A program made the translations under genes and the position numbers. 64,000 bases of DNA, taken from assembly GCF_009727055.1 (NCBI RefSeq), contig NC_052349.1, positions 31,512,193-31,576,192 on the forward strand, written 5' to 3'. This document shows positions 1 through 11,100 of the stretch, one piece after another. The stretch is from Benincasa hispida (lineage: Eukaryota; Streptophyta; Magnoliopsida; Cucurbitales; Cucurbitaceae). The notes beneath the pieces were generated by a model. It was given only the letters and a program-made list of their open reading frames with translations, made no database searches and had not been told where the DNA came from. Numbering within the stretch: the first letter of the stretch is position 1; every line of letters starts with the position of its first letter.

Positions 1-666
1 GATGGCCCCACTACTTGCGTCACTATCTTTAATTCTCAGTCGTTGATCGCTTTCTCTTCAGTCTTTCTGATTTTTTGAAATACAATCAAGTATATTTTTT
101 GCCTCGTCATATGTCTTGTCGAGCAGACTACCAGCTGTTGCTGCATTGGCAATTGTTTGCGATGCAGGGTTCAATCTGTAGTAGAAAATTTTCATTTGGA
201 GACAATCAGGTAAGTCATTGTGCGGACTAGCTTGCACCAGTCTTTTAAACCTCGCCCAGGCGTCACTGAGTGATTCGTCGATATCTTGTTCAAAATTAAT
301 GATCAGCTTCCTCCGTCTTGAATTTTCTATCGAGGGGAAGTACTTCTTCATGAACTTTTCAACCACCTGTTCCCACAATGTAATCTCCCCTAGTTCGAGA
401 GAATAAGCCCATTTTTGTGCTTGGTCACACAATGAAAACGGGAACAACATTAGTCGAACCTCTTCAGCGGAGATTTTTGGGAACACAAACGTATTGCAGA
501 TTTCAATAAAACTTCGAAGGTGGGCGTGCGGATCCTCGCCACGCCTACCACCAAACTGTTTGGCAGTTTGAATCATTTTCAGCATCATCGGCTTCATCTC
601 GAACTTTAATCCGTCCAAGGCTAGCCTCATGATTCCTAGTGAGAAATCGTAAAGGTTGGGCGACAC
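1..666 (-). pseudogene. Ty3/gypsy (Athila/Tat-like) gag fragment
   Basis: This is the N-terminal part of a retrotransposon gag protein, which would form the capsid of a virus-like particle. It reads from an ATG at 664-666 leftwards. About 200 residues match the retrotransposon gag domain: FGGRRGEDPHAHLRSF near residue 40, then RLMLFPFSLCDQAQKWAYSL, and a stretch around W(E)QVVEKFMKKYFP. The pattern is closest to Athila/Tat-type gag. An in-frame TGA at 58-60 interrupts it, after which the same frame continues to the window edge (RLRIKDSDASSGAI), so the copy is broken by at least one stop. The start lies about 300 bp past a primer binding site at 963-980, the expected layout. Pol would lie outside the window to the left. 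Family assignment is from recognition; confidence that it is gag is high. Confidence 0.85.
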
Positions 667-962
667 ACAATCCTGATGGGCCTATTGCAGTCGTTTGCCA
701 TGATATTATTTACATTTCTTGCTTTGTCTTCCAGTTGTACCGCCATGTTGGGATTTCTCTCTTGTTGTTGATATAGGTGCTTGTCTCTTCTTCTTTTTCG
801 GAAAGTTCTTTCAATCTTTGGGTCATAATCAGGCTCAGGAACTTGTCCTTCACTCATACGACGCCTGCTTCTTCCCTTACCAAGGGAGAGGCAATGCACA
901 GAGATGGAAAGTCTGCAAAGAAAATCAAAAAGTTACCGTTAGCACAATATGTACTGCCGTAG

Positions 963-980
963 TCTCCGACAACGACGCCA
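963..980 (-). other. Primer binding site of the left gypsy element (tRNA-Asp-like)
   Basis: Read on the minus strand, the sequence just inside the LTR is TTTTTGGCGTCGTTGTCGG. This is a three-base variant of the TTTTTGGCGCCGTTGCCGG motif usual at this spot in Athila/Tat gypsy elements. It fixes the LTR end near 987. Confidence 0.65.
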
Positions 981-986
981 AAAACT

Positions 987-2678
987 TGATGCGTGGTGAA
1001 TATGATGAAATAATGGTGTATAGTGCGATGGTGGTGTATGCGTTGTACATGCAAATTTTCCTAGCAAAATCCAAGTATAAATCCTACTAGGTTGCTTGGT
1101 AAGCCTAGGGTTGAACATAGGGACTATGGAGACAGTATTCGACGGTGATTTTTGATTCCTTTGCGGTGACAAATAACACAATGAGTTGGTTGGTATGTTT
1201 GTTTAAGGTATAGATTCTATGTGGCAAAATTGAGAAAAGAGTTAATAATAATGAAAGTTACGATGAGTATGCGGGGAACGGGTTGAGAAGGGATTTAGCT
1301 AACACTTTCTAAGATTGCGTTCAAGTTATACGATCATGCTACACACATACAACAGCAAGTAATCTCTCAATGCAAATGCTATAGCTCCTAGTTTTAGGAC
1401 ACATGCGATGTATACGATGATGTCTATAGGACTTTCGTCTAAGCCTTTATTCTTGTCTATGCGATGATGAATGACATACACATACACAAGGCGACCACAT
1501 ACTACTATAACCTATTTCTAGGGTGCATGCGATGCATGTTTGCAAACAGAACTTATCTCTAAGTTTCTATCTCTTGCTTATGCGGCTCTAATCTAACTTT
1601 CTCAAGCTTAGATTCTAACCTAGCTCTCTCAAGTCTAGGTTCTTTCTTTAGACTTTCTCTCGAGTAGCTCTAAAGAGGTGATGGACGCATACATAAGACA
1701 AGATGATCGCTTAAAATGAAGATCTTAGGTCATGCTAGCTAAGTGCTTCTCAACCCATTCGGAAGTTTAGTTACTCATGCGTAATGTAAAAAGAGTAAAC
1801 AAATGTAGAGATGCAAATTCCATTTTATAAATGAAATCAGAATACAGAATGACAAGGAAGTAAGGATAGGGAGCCTGGTAGCAATGTGTTGCTTCCCAAG
1901 GCTTTTACATTGTGTTTTTCTCTATTTTGCCCAAAAGAATATTCTTGTTTTCGCAAGAGTCGACCCTCTCTCTATTCTCAACGCTTCCTGGCACTCACTC
2001 GAGCTGACCAGGAATGATCTTTCGACGTCTTTTCTCTTCATTCGCCTCCGCCTCTAAGTATATAAAATTACAGTCTACGACTATCTATGTATATGGCAGA
2101 AAAGAACTCCAAAATTCTAACTGCTGAACTCGAATAGAACTCCTTCAACGAAGGTGGCCTTGGGCATTTATAGAGCTTCAGGGTGAAGGGATTTACTCTT
2201 AAATGATTGCTCTAATGGGACGTCATTAAATCTCTGTCTGATGCGCCGATTAATTGTCATCGAAAAGTTAAGTGTACTTGCTACAGTGTTTCGTTAACGG
2301 CTTGTCAACTAAATTCGGATTCGACCGTCATCAGCTTTCTGTCCCATCATGATTTATTAAGCTTTCACCTTGATGCGCTGTCTCTATGCGACTACCTTCT
2401 TGAGCAGATCTTCGCGAACGCATACGATCGCATAGTTTTGCGATCGTAATCTTCTAATGCACTCGGACGCTGAATTCGTTGGATAGAAATTCTGCCTTGT
2501 GCCAACCCATTTTCCTGCACAAAATACGTAAATCAGCTGCTTTAATGCAATGAGTGCATGCGATCACAATGTTCTCAACTTAATGCTTTTGGACACGATT
2601 TTACATATTTTTACCGTCGCAATCCTACATTGTTTTACATCTTTGCGTGGTAGTAACGTGCATTTTTGCCCGTTATCA
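987..2678 (-). mobile_element. 5' LTR of the left gypsy element
   Basis: On the minus strand the segment starts TGATAACGGGCAAAAATGCA at 2678 and ends in CA at 987, directly before the primer binding site. Length is about 1,692 bp. No ORF in it is credible. The opening bases resemble those of the right-edge gypsy LTR (TGATGACGGGCAGAAATGAA at 61393), although the two elements differ in gag and primer type. The partner 3' LTR is outside the window, so the boundaries rest on TG...CA ends plus the primer site. Confidence 0.7.
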
Positions 2679-4241
2679 CTAAACGATCGTTAGTAAAAAT
2701 AAGTGTTCGTTTAGTGAAAGATAAGCGATTGTTTAGTAAGTAGCGTGCGCGGGTGTAAGTGATCATTTAACACTATCGTATAGGCTCTGATTTACTATGC
2801 GATGACCTCCTCGAATTGCAATACACTGTGAGCTCTTTAAGCGTCTCAAAACGATTCTTCATCTTACTCATTAGTTACGAAAACAGAAGAGACACCGGCC
2901 AATTATACCATAACTGTCCAATTAATAAATAATAAATATAATCACATTATATTCATAACCTATGGTTTAATATCATATATTAACCATAGTATTTTTCCTC
3001 CACTAGATATAAATCATATTTATATCCAAGTTTCTCCAAATTAATATATCTCATACATAAAGTCAATTATATCATATACAATTGACTAGTTCAATTATAT
3101 CATATATAATCGAACTCGCTCTTGTCAATTTGAACATTTCAAACTGACTAAAAAATTGATTCTCAACTTGTTTCCAAGCTACCAAGAGAACCTTATGGAT
3201 CTATGGCTCGGAGCTCCAATGGTACATGAATAACTGACTAAACTCTTTAGCCACGATATCCACCATCTGTTAACTGCCAGACATTCCACTAAAGACCGAC
3301 AACTGAACTCTTCTTACCACAGATATATTTCTATGTCCATCGGATATAACCAATCATCAGTACGATGACCTTTCACAGATGCTCGTAAGTACAACTGGGC
3401 CAATTTACTATTTTTCCCCTGTAATTACATCTTACTTCTTAAGTACCACTGATCCCCCTAATGAACAATACAACATAGTTCTAATATGTGTGAACACCTC
3501 GCGGGCCATGAGAAGGTGTATGGCGCCATATTGTTCAAGCCTCAGGATCAACCCTTAAGGGAGCAATCTATCTACTTACCCCTGCTTTGGGGAAGGAGTG
3601 AACTCCATCTTGTGTGGCTGAGTTCCTAGCTCCCAAATCAGACAAATTCTCAAAGTGGTAGGTTTGAGTTACTGCTCTGGCCACTCACACCCAAGCAAAT
3701 CAAAGGACCGCCCTCAATGGTAGGAGTTCTCAACTCACTCAGGATTGAGGTCATGTTACCTAAGGTCATCCTAGTGAAATGAAGTCTCTGTCATGAATGA
3801 GGTTATATGACGAGACGTTAACACTTCGTGGTCAGGTTTTATACAAACTTTTTGTATAGGACACCTCCACTCGCATGTCCTTTATACGAATATTTAGGAT
3901 CAGATCATCTGTGACAAGTCACAACACTTGTAACTATTCCACAAAGTGGGCTGCATCCGTAGCATTACAAGGATAAGGTTTTCCTCCTATATCCATATAT
4001 TACAGATTATTTTGGTTATCACTTAAGTCATGATCCACCTATATGTCACCACATATATGTTTAAGTTACATAAAGACAACTTGGAATTTTAAGTTTATTG
4101 ATTTGTGGTAAAGCAAATAAAACATCCAAATGTGCAAAGTCAAGAAGTGAAGTAAATATCATATATTATACATCACAAGCGTTCGTACAAAATGTGTTTA
4201 CAAACTACAGGACACGAGACTTTAGGGCATCAACCCCAACA
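2679..4241 (-). mobile_element. Copia LTR, minus strand, cut on its 3' side by the gypsy element
   Basis: The minus-strand LTR start TGTTGGGGTTGATGCCC lies at 4241. Most of 2920-4241 aligns by eye with the LTR at 58752-60759 (shared blocks include the anti-ATATATTTCTRTGTCCAT block and the GGATAAGG...TATCC block). Bases 2679-2850 hold CGATCG/TTTAGT motifs like those in the leader of the copia element at 58.1 kb, so they may be leader rather than LTR. The gypsy LTR abuts at 2678. Confidence 0.65.
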
Positions 4242-4736
4242 ACTCTCACCCGTACAAATCAAAGGACTGCCCTCATAGATAAGAGTCCATAAGTCACTCA
4301 GGATTGAGATTGAGTTACTTGGTTCTCCTATGAAATATTAATCTCTTCAGCCAATACCGTTACAAATAGAGATTAAATATTTCGCGATCCAATCTCATAC
4401 ATCTCATTGTATTTTGCGATCCAGTCTTATACAATCTCATTGTATAGGATACTCCCAGTCGCATATCTCTACACGAACGATTCAGATTACATCGTCTATA
4501 ACACTTACATAGTGGGTCGTATCCATAGTGTTACCAGGATAAGGCACCCAACCTTATCCATATACTATTGACCATTAGGTTATTACTTGAACATTATCCA
4601 TTTGTATGTCTACTACATACTGTTTACTCTCAGGAAATAACCTTGAATTTGGATAACTCATTACTGCATATTTAAAATAATACATTATTATCAAATAACT
4701 AATTAAAGACGGGGCTTTAAGGCATAAATCCCAACA
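4242..4736 (-). mobile_element. Copia LTR fragment interrupted by the neighbouring LTR
   Basis: A minus-strand start TGTTGGGATTTATGCC sits at 4736. The segment keeps the first ~495 bp of the LTR and then meets the next LTR head-on at 4241/4242, in the middle of the shared block 'ctctcacccgtacaaatca'. This is what insertion of one copia element into the LTR of an older one leaves. It includes the hairpin GGATAAGGCACCCAACCTTA. Confidence 0.65.
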
Positions 4737-5035
4737 TGTGAAAAGGAAGTAAAGCTAAAACATCATTCAACAAAGATAATTGTTTAGGTGATGGGTGACC
4801 AAAATGTTGATGCCAAAGGTCTGCAGAAATCGAGCAAGCAGCTGCAACAGGGACGAACAAATAATCACTAGGGTCAAGCAAATAAAAGCCATTGGAATAA
4901 TTAGCCTTGCCAATTGTCTTCAATTGGTAATTGTCATGTATGAGGCACTGATTAGCAGAAAAATCAATAGAAATTTCACCATTGTTGAAGTAAACAACTC
5001 AATGAGATGAGATTATAGGAGAACTGTGGGATGAA
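4737..5035 (-). pseudogene. Copia pol fragment (GAG-pre-integrase)
   Basis: The minus-strand translation contains LWHQHFGHPSPKQLSLL (ORF 4717-4923), the H...H motif of the GAG-pre-integrase domain that precedes integrase in Ty1/copia polyproteins. Upstream residues such as GKANYSNGFYLLDPS fit the same domain. Only about 100 codons remain, between LTR fragments on both sides. It comes from a different copia lineage than the element at 54-60 kb, whose matching motif is LWHIRLGHINLNRIERL. Confidence 0.7.
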
Positions 5036-5404
5036 TAACACAACATGAACTATTAATCTCATAAATTAATGGATTTACAAAGAAAGATTAAATATTTTGC
5101 GGTCTAGTCGTATACAAACTCTTTGTATAGGATACCTCCACTCACATGCACATGAACGGTTTGGATCAAACCATTTGTAACTATTACAAAGTGGGTTGTA
5201 TCCATAGTGTAACTAGGATAAGACAACCAACCTTGTCCATATATTATAGACCGTTGGGTTATTTCTTGAACAAGATCTACGTGTATGTCAACTACATATA
5301 ATAATCTTGGATTTTTCTAATTAATGGATGGATTAATATTGCATAATTACTTATTAAATTAATAAACTAATTAATTACGAAGCATTAGGTTACAAATCTT
5401 AACA
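5036..5404 (-). mobile_element. Copia LTR fragment
   Basis: The minus-strand start TGTTAAGATTTGTAACC lies at 5404. About 370 bp of LTR remain, with the same blocks as the other copies, including the degenerate hairpin GGATAAGACAACCAACCTTG. It is truncated at about 5036, where the copia pol fragment begins. Confidence 0.6.
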
Positions 5405-6919
5405 AAAAATGTTAGAGATATTTTATTGATATGATACTCTTTTAAGTATATATTCATAGAAAACAAATCATAACATAATATAGTTGTAACTGATATATCA
5501 CAAATAATGGAAAATACAGTATTTATTAATCACTATATATTTCCACATTTTTTTTTTTTTTTTGACAATATAAAAAGTGGGAAAATCGAATCTCAAATTT
5601 TAAGATTGACAGTTCAAATTCATACCAGTTAAGTTATTCAATTAGTATCTAAGATTCTAAGTAGTGTATTTTTTCATGTCTAAAACATGTTCATAAAAAA
5701 CAACTAGATTTAATGTTAACAAATTAGCTAGGGAATATATTACTCAAATAAATAATAAAGCTAGGAAACATTTTATATATTAATTTAGTCTTTACAATAC
5801 TTTGTGTTGAGATTAAAGACAAAACAAGACTAAAGAGGATACATATTTGAGATGGTAATTAACCTGAAAATGTTTGTAGTGATTGAGAACATATTTTAAT
5901 TGTTGGAGAAAAACTAAAGATAAAATCACAATATTCTAAAGCTTAGAGAGATTCGATTGTAATTTTCAATATTATATTATAGTAGAACATGCAGTTAAAA
6001 AGAGAGAAAAGAAAAAATATATAAATAATTTGCAAATGCCCATATCTTACTTGGCCACACATACTCATTATTTTGGCAGAGATGAACTCAGACACAAACA
6101 AGAAAGAAACATAAAAAGGCAAAGTAAAAGAAAAAAAGACAATGCAAAAAGAAGATTATACATGATGGGAGAGTTTGAGGAGGCTCGAAAGAGAATTCAT
6201 ATTTTGGTTCTAAAGTTGCTAATTTAGTATTAATTTAGTTCTTTTAAATAAATATTGCAATTTTACCATCGTTTCAATTTTCGCTAACTCGTCGATATTA
6301 GAAGTGATAATTTATTGAAAAGATTAAAATTGCAATACTTTTTCAAATTTAAGATTAAGATCGTAACACTCTTCTAAATTACTGGATGGAACTCAAAATT
6401 TAGTATTGAAGTTAATACTACAACTTAATGATCTGTTTGGTAGAAAATCTGAAAACATAAATTTGAAAGCAATTCATTTAATGAAAACATAAAAATATTG
6501 ATTTTAGAATTTGCAACGTTTTTGTATCACATAATCTAAAAACAGTCTTAATAGAATTTAAATTGTCTGTCAAATACATATTTACTGAACTAAGTGAATT
6601 TGAAAAACATAAAATAAAATTTGGATTGTCATCTTAATGTGTTTTATATGTGTATATAATTGCTGTGTGTTGTCTCTATCAAGGGCAATGTACTAAGCAT
6701 TTATTATTTCCTTTCAAACCTTACAATTTTTAGCTTGCTTCTAGTTCTATCCAACACGCTACCTTCCATTCTTTTTCTCTTCTTTTTCTCATCCTTTCAT
6801 TTTCATTTTCTTTTCAGCACAATAGGAAAAAAAGGGTTCAAATTTAGCTACAATTTGGTTTTTAAAAGCTTTTTTTTTTTTTTAATATCTATTCTATTTG
6901 ATGGTGTAAAAAAAAATTA
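5405..6919. other. AT-rich intergenic stretch, no gene seen
   Basis: Both strands were read. Only short ORFs of low complexity occur (for example 6030-6227 and 6660-6920, +), with no recognisable domain or splice-compatible partner. A 15-bp T run lies near 5550. No tRNA-like fold was found. Confidence 0.5.
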
Positions 6920-7223
6920 AGATCTCGTTTAGTAATAATTTTATTTTCTATTTTTATTTTTAAAAATTAAATCTATAGACACTATTTCCGTCTCTAAATT
7001 TCTTCATTTGTTATCTAATTTTCAACAATAGTTTTAAAATAAGTCAAATTTTGAGAATTAAAAAATGTAGCTTTCAAAAGGTTATTTTTGGAATTTGAAA
7101 TTTGGCTAATAATTTAACTATTGGACTTCATAAATATGTAAATTATGGTAAGAAATGTGGATGAAATAAATTTAATTTTCAAAAATAAAAACAAAAAATC
7201 AAATGGTTATCAAATGAGACCTA
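6920..7223. mobile_element. Foldback MITE upstream of the NAC gene
   Basis: The left end (GATCTCGTTTAGTAATAATT) and the reverse complement of the right end (GGTCTCATTTGATAACCATT) match over roughly 50 bp, with an AT-rich centre. Length is about 304 bp with no ORF. This fits a non-autonomous inverted-repeat element; superfamily is undetermined and no clear target duplication is seen. Confidence 0.55.
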
Positions 7224-8045
7224 AAAATATGGTTTTCTTTTCCTACTCATGGGTGGGGATGAGTATGGAAAAACTGAATCATGCCATCAAAGATTGAAAT
7301 CAAAATTTATGTAATTTTAAAATTTTTCTTTCTCTAAATAACCATGGTTTTTTATAATTAATTTTGGAAATACTATTTTCACAACAATTTTTTTTCCACC
7401 TAAGTGTTTTCAATTTTTTTTTTAAAAATAATTTGGTTAAGAAATTTAATGTTTTTAATTAAGAGAGGGTGAACCCCATAGTAAATAAATTGTGACTAAT
7501 AACAATGCTAATTTGAGATAAAGGTCACACAAATTAACATTCTAAAGGTGATGGTTCAGTTTATCACCTTAAATGATTGAACTAAGAAAATATTTAAATA
7601 CACAACAATCTCTCCAACTTATTAATTACTTAATCACACGTTAATTGTAATGAGTTTACATTCATGTATTAATTATAATGACCTTCAATCTCAAAGAGAA
7701 TGAAATTCTTTTAATTATATTTACTAGACATTGATACTACTGTAATAAAAAAAAATCCATTACCGTTGTATACTTCCATAGAAAAACGTAATAAAAAGAG
7801 TAAATGATGAAAAGTTGGTAAAAAAAGAGAAATGTGGGTTCCACATAATAATAAAACATAATTAGATTGATAACTTTTTCCTCCTCAATAGGATTACTGA
7901 GGATTAAACGTAAATATAAAAGAAAAGTTTGTCACGTGACAACTCGTTAGAGATACCTAAATAATTTTCACCTATTATATATATATATATAATATGAGAA
8001 AAAGTTGGATATAAAAACAAGGATAAAAGCAGGGTGATGTAGGGA
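7224..8045. other. Upstream region of the NAC gene
   Basis: Non-coding and AT-rich. It includes an AT microsatellite near 7977-7992 and a CACGTG core near 7933 (in GTCACGTGAC), a possible G-box-type site for bZIP or bHLH factors, about 230 bp upstream of the NAC start codon. No ORF is supported. Confidence 0.4.
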
Positions 8046-8055
8046 TATATAAAAA
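8046..8055 (+). promoter_or_regulatory. Putative TATA box of the NAC gene
   Basis: TATATAAAAA lies 109-118 bp upstream of the ATG at 8164. Transcription would start around 8078-8085, giving an 80-90 nt leader that includes the CT microsatellite. Inferred from position and sequence only. Confidence 0.5.
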
Positions 8056-8107
8056 GGTTGGATTTTGAGGCTTGCACTTTCATCAACAATTCCCTAAACG
8101 CCAATAA

Positions 8108-8109
<2 letters not shown>

Positions 8110-8141
<32 letters not shown>
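8110..8141 (+). repeat. (CT)16 microsatellite in the NAC 5' leader
   Basis: A perfect CT dinucleotide run of 32 bp sits 22 bp before the start codon. CT tracts near transcription starts are common in plant genes. It is likely length-polymorphic. Confidence 0.9.
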
Positions 8142-8147
<6 letters not shown>

Positions 8148-8163
8148 ACTCCGATTAACCTCC

Positions 8164-11100
8164 ATGGAAGGCAGCGGCGGGAAGCAGAGCTCGGACAGGT
8201 ACCTGCCACCGGGGTTCCGGTTCCACCCGACGGACGAAGAGCTGATCGGGCATTACCTTTTGAAGAAGGTGCTGAACTCCAATTTCTCTACGCCCGCCAT
8301 TGCCCATGTGGACCTTAACAAGTCCGAGCCATGGGACCTCCCTGGTCAGCCTCTCTCTCTCTCTCTCAACGGATTTCTTTTAGCCTTTGACCTCATCTAT
8401 GAATTTTGAACCTCTCTTTCAAAAATATTCTTATTCTTTCCAAAATTATGGAATTATTATTGTTTTTTTTTTTTTTATCATTCAGCTCCATTTAATAATT
8501 ATTTCGTTTTTTTAAAAAATAAAACCTAATTTTAAAATAAGTTTTTAAATGTTACTTTTTTTAGTTTAAAAATTTTGGTTTAAATTTTATAAATCATTGA
8601 TAAAAAATTAGATAACAAATAAAAAAAAATTTAAAATAGAAGTAGTGTTTATATGCTTAATTTTAAAAAACAAAAGAAAACGAAATAGTTATGAAATGGA
8701 ACTTTAGCTTTTTATTTTTAAAATCAAGTTTATTTTCTCTCTATTTTTTTAACGATACTTTGTATTTTTCTTAAAGGAAAAAAGTTTGATTCTTACTTAG
8801 ATTCTATAAATAATTACAAGATAGTTTTCTTTATTTTCAAAATTTTATTTCTGTTTTTCTTTTTTGAAAACTTTGGTAAAAGTTAGATAACAAAGAATAA
8901 AATTTAGAGGTGGAAGTAATGGTTATAAATTTGAATTTACAAAAACCAAGGTATCGTTTGATAATCTTTTTATTTTTGAAAATTATTATTTTCTCATTTC
9001 TTTAAAATGGTTTGGAGTTGAATTCTTAATCAAATTTAAAAATCTAAAACTAATTTATAATTTTTTTAAAAAATTTTCAAAAATTTATTTGGTTTTTGAA
9101 AATATTATATTGATTAAAAAATAAAAACTAAAAGTTAGGGAAAAAAAAACTAAATTGGCTGTTAGAATTTTGTATGGAAATTGAGATTCCCAACGATAAC
9201 ATAGCGGTGTGGCGTAATCCAAAAATTTATTTTAACAGGCTCCGAGTCCTAATTTTAGTAAGAAATTTTTAAGCATATTTTTACTTCTACCACATATAGT
9301 TTTGAAATGAAAGTTTCAAGACATAATTTTGTAACTTTTGAAAGAAATATAATTTGTTTGTCGTTATTGAGATGAAAATAAAAATAAAAATTAATAAAAC
9401 ATGTTGTAAAGTTAATTAAAAGCTGTGAGGGGTTAAACAGAGAAAGCATCGATGGGAGAGAAGGAGTGGTATTTCTTCAGCTTAAGAGACCGGAAATACC
9501 CAACCGGGTTGAGAACGAACCGGGCGACGGAAGCCGGGTACTGGAAGGCTACCGGAAAAGACCGGGAAATAATGAGCTCAAAAACCAACTCCTTAATAGG
9601 GATGAAGAAAACCCTTGTTTTTTACCAAGGCAGAGCTCCAAAAGGCCAAAAATCCAACTGGGTTATGCATGAATTTCGTCTCGCCGGAAAATTCTCTTAC
9701 CATTTTCTCTCCGCCGCTACCTCCAAGGTTCTCTCTCTCTCCTCTTCCCAGTCGCCGTCGACGTTGATAGTTTAATTAATTCTTTTTTATTTACTTTAAA
9801 TAAATTTTGATCATATCAACGTCCACTCACCCATCTCTTTCCACTGTCTATTTTCAATTTCATGCTTGCATTAATGAATCAATTTATTGGTTTTTTTTTT
9901 TTTTAAAAAAAAAAAAAAAACTAAATCCATCCGAATAGGACACTGATAAATATAACAACCAAACTCATTAACAATGCTGTTAACGAGAGTTTACTAATGA
10001 TAGATTTAATTATATTTATAATTTTTTTAAATGTGTTGTTATATATTTAATTATTAAGTCTAACAGTACTCTCCATTAATTACTCTTGAATTCGTTATAA
10101 TTTATGTAAGAGGGTGGGTTTTGATTTTGTTTTCTAAATATATAATTAATTAACTTTTTTTCAAATAGAAATAAAGTTTTTTTTAATTAGATGCCGATTA
10201 AATTATAAATTTAGTTATTGATTTGGTATTTTTTTTTAGCATAGTACCCATATTTGATACCTAAATTTTTAAAAATGTTTAATAAATTCTTAAATTTTTA
10301 ATTTTTGTATCTAATAGGTATCTGATTTATTCAATTTTTTTTTTAAAAAAATTGAAAACCGATCTATTAGATTTACATTTAAACTACATGTGTCTAATGG
10401 AACATAAAAGTTTCAATGTTATGTATTTTATAGATTCGTGAATTTAAAAATATATATTGAATAAGGGCGCATTTGGATTGACATTAAAAAAAAAAATTCA
10501 TTTTTATTTAAGATCTTTTAATAAAAACCAGTTTACAAAACACTTTAAATTGGTTGTCAAAACAATTCAATTTTTTTAAAAAAAATAAAAAATCACTTAT
10601 TTTTAAAATTAAATACTTGAAAGTTATACTAAACAAATCTTAAGACAATAAACTATTAGATACAAAATTAAAAATTTTAGAAATAATTACAAGATTAATG
10701 GAAAGTTTAAAGATTTATTAGACACTTTTTAAAAATTACAAACTTCGGAAAGTATATAAATCTATTTTTTACTTTAAAGCTTATAGATATTTAAAAAATA
10801 AAAAATAAACAAGTTTACTTAATTTACTAAAGCAACCAGTAAATATCGTTCTAGTAGGTGAAGTAATGATAAAAAATTTTAATTATATTAATGGTTTATA
10901 ATATATGGTATTTCAGAGCATTTATTGCACCTTATTTTGATGGAGGACCAATTTCAATGGTGTGGTTTTAATTTCTTTTATATTGAATATGGTTTTAATG
11001 TTTGAGAATAATAATAATAATTTCATAAATGAAATTTATGTTATGTCCCATTCCATTTATTTTCCTCATCAATTTTATAGACCTATGAGTGGTGTGTATT

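Noticed and set aside
719..1090. Plus-strand ORF of 123 aa in the left gypsy element
   Set aside because: It lies over the primer binding site and leader of a minus-strand retrotransposon, has no domain, and composition is that of the opposite strand of non-coding DNA.
5590..5640. tRNA-like 'gttcaaattcatacc' box
   Set aside because: No cloverleaf or matching A box could be placed nearby; resembles a degenerate dispersed repeat.
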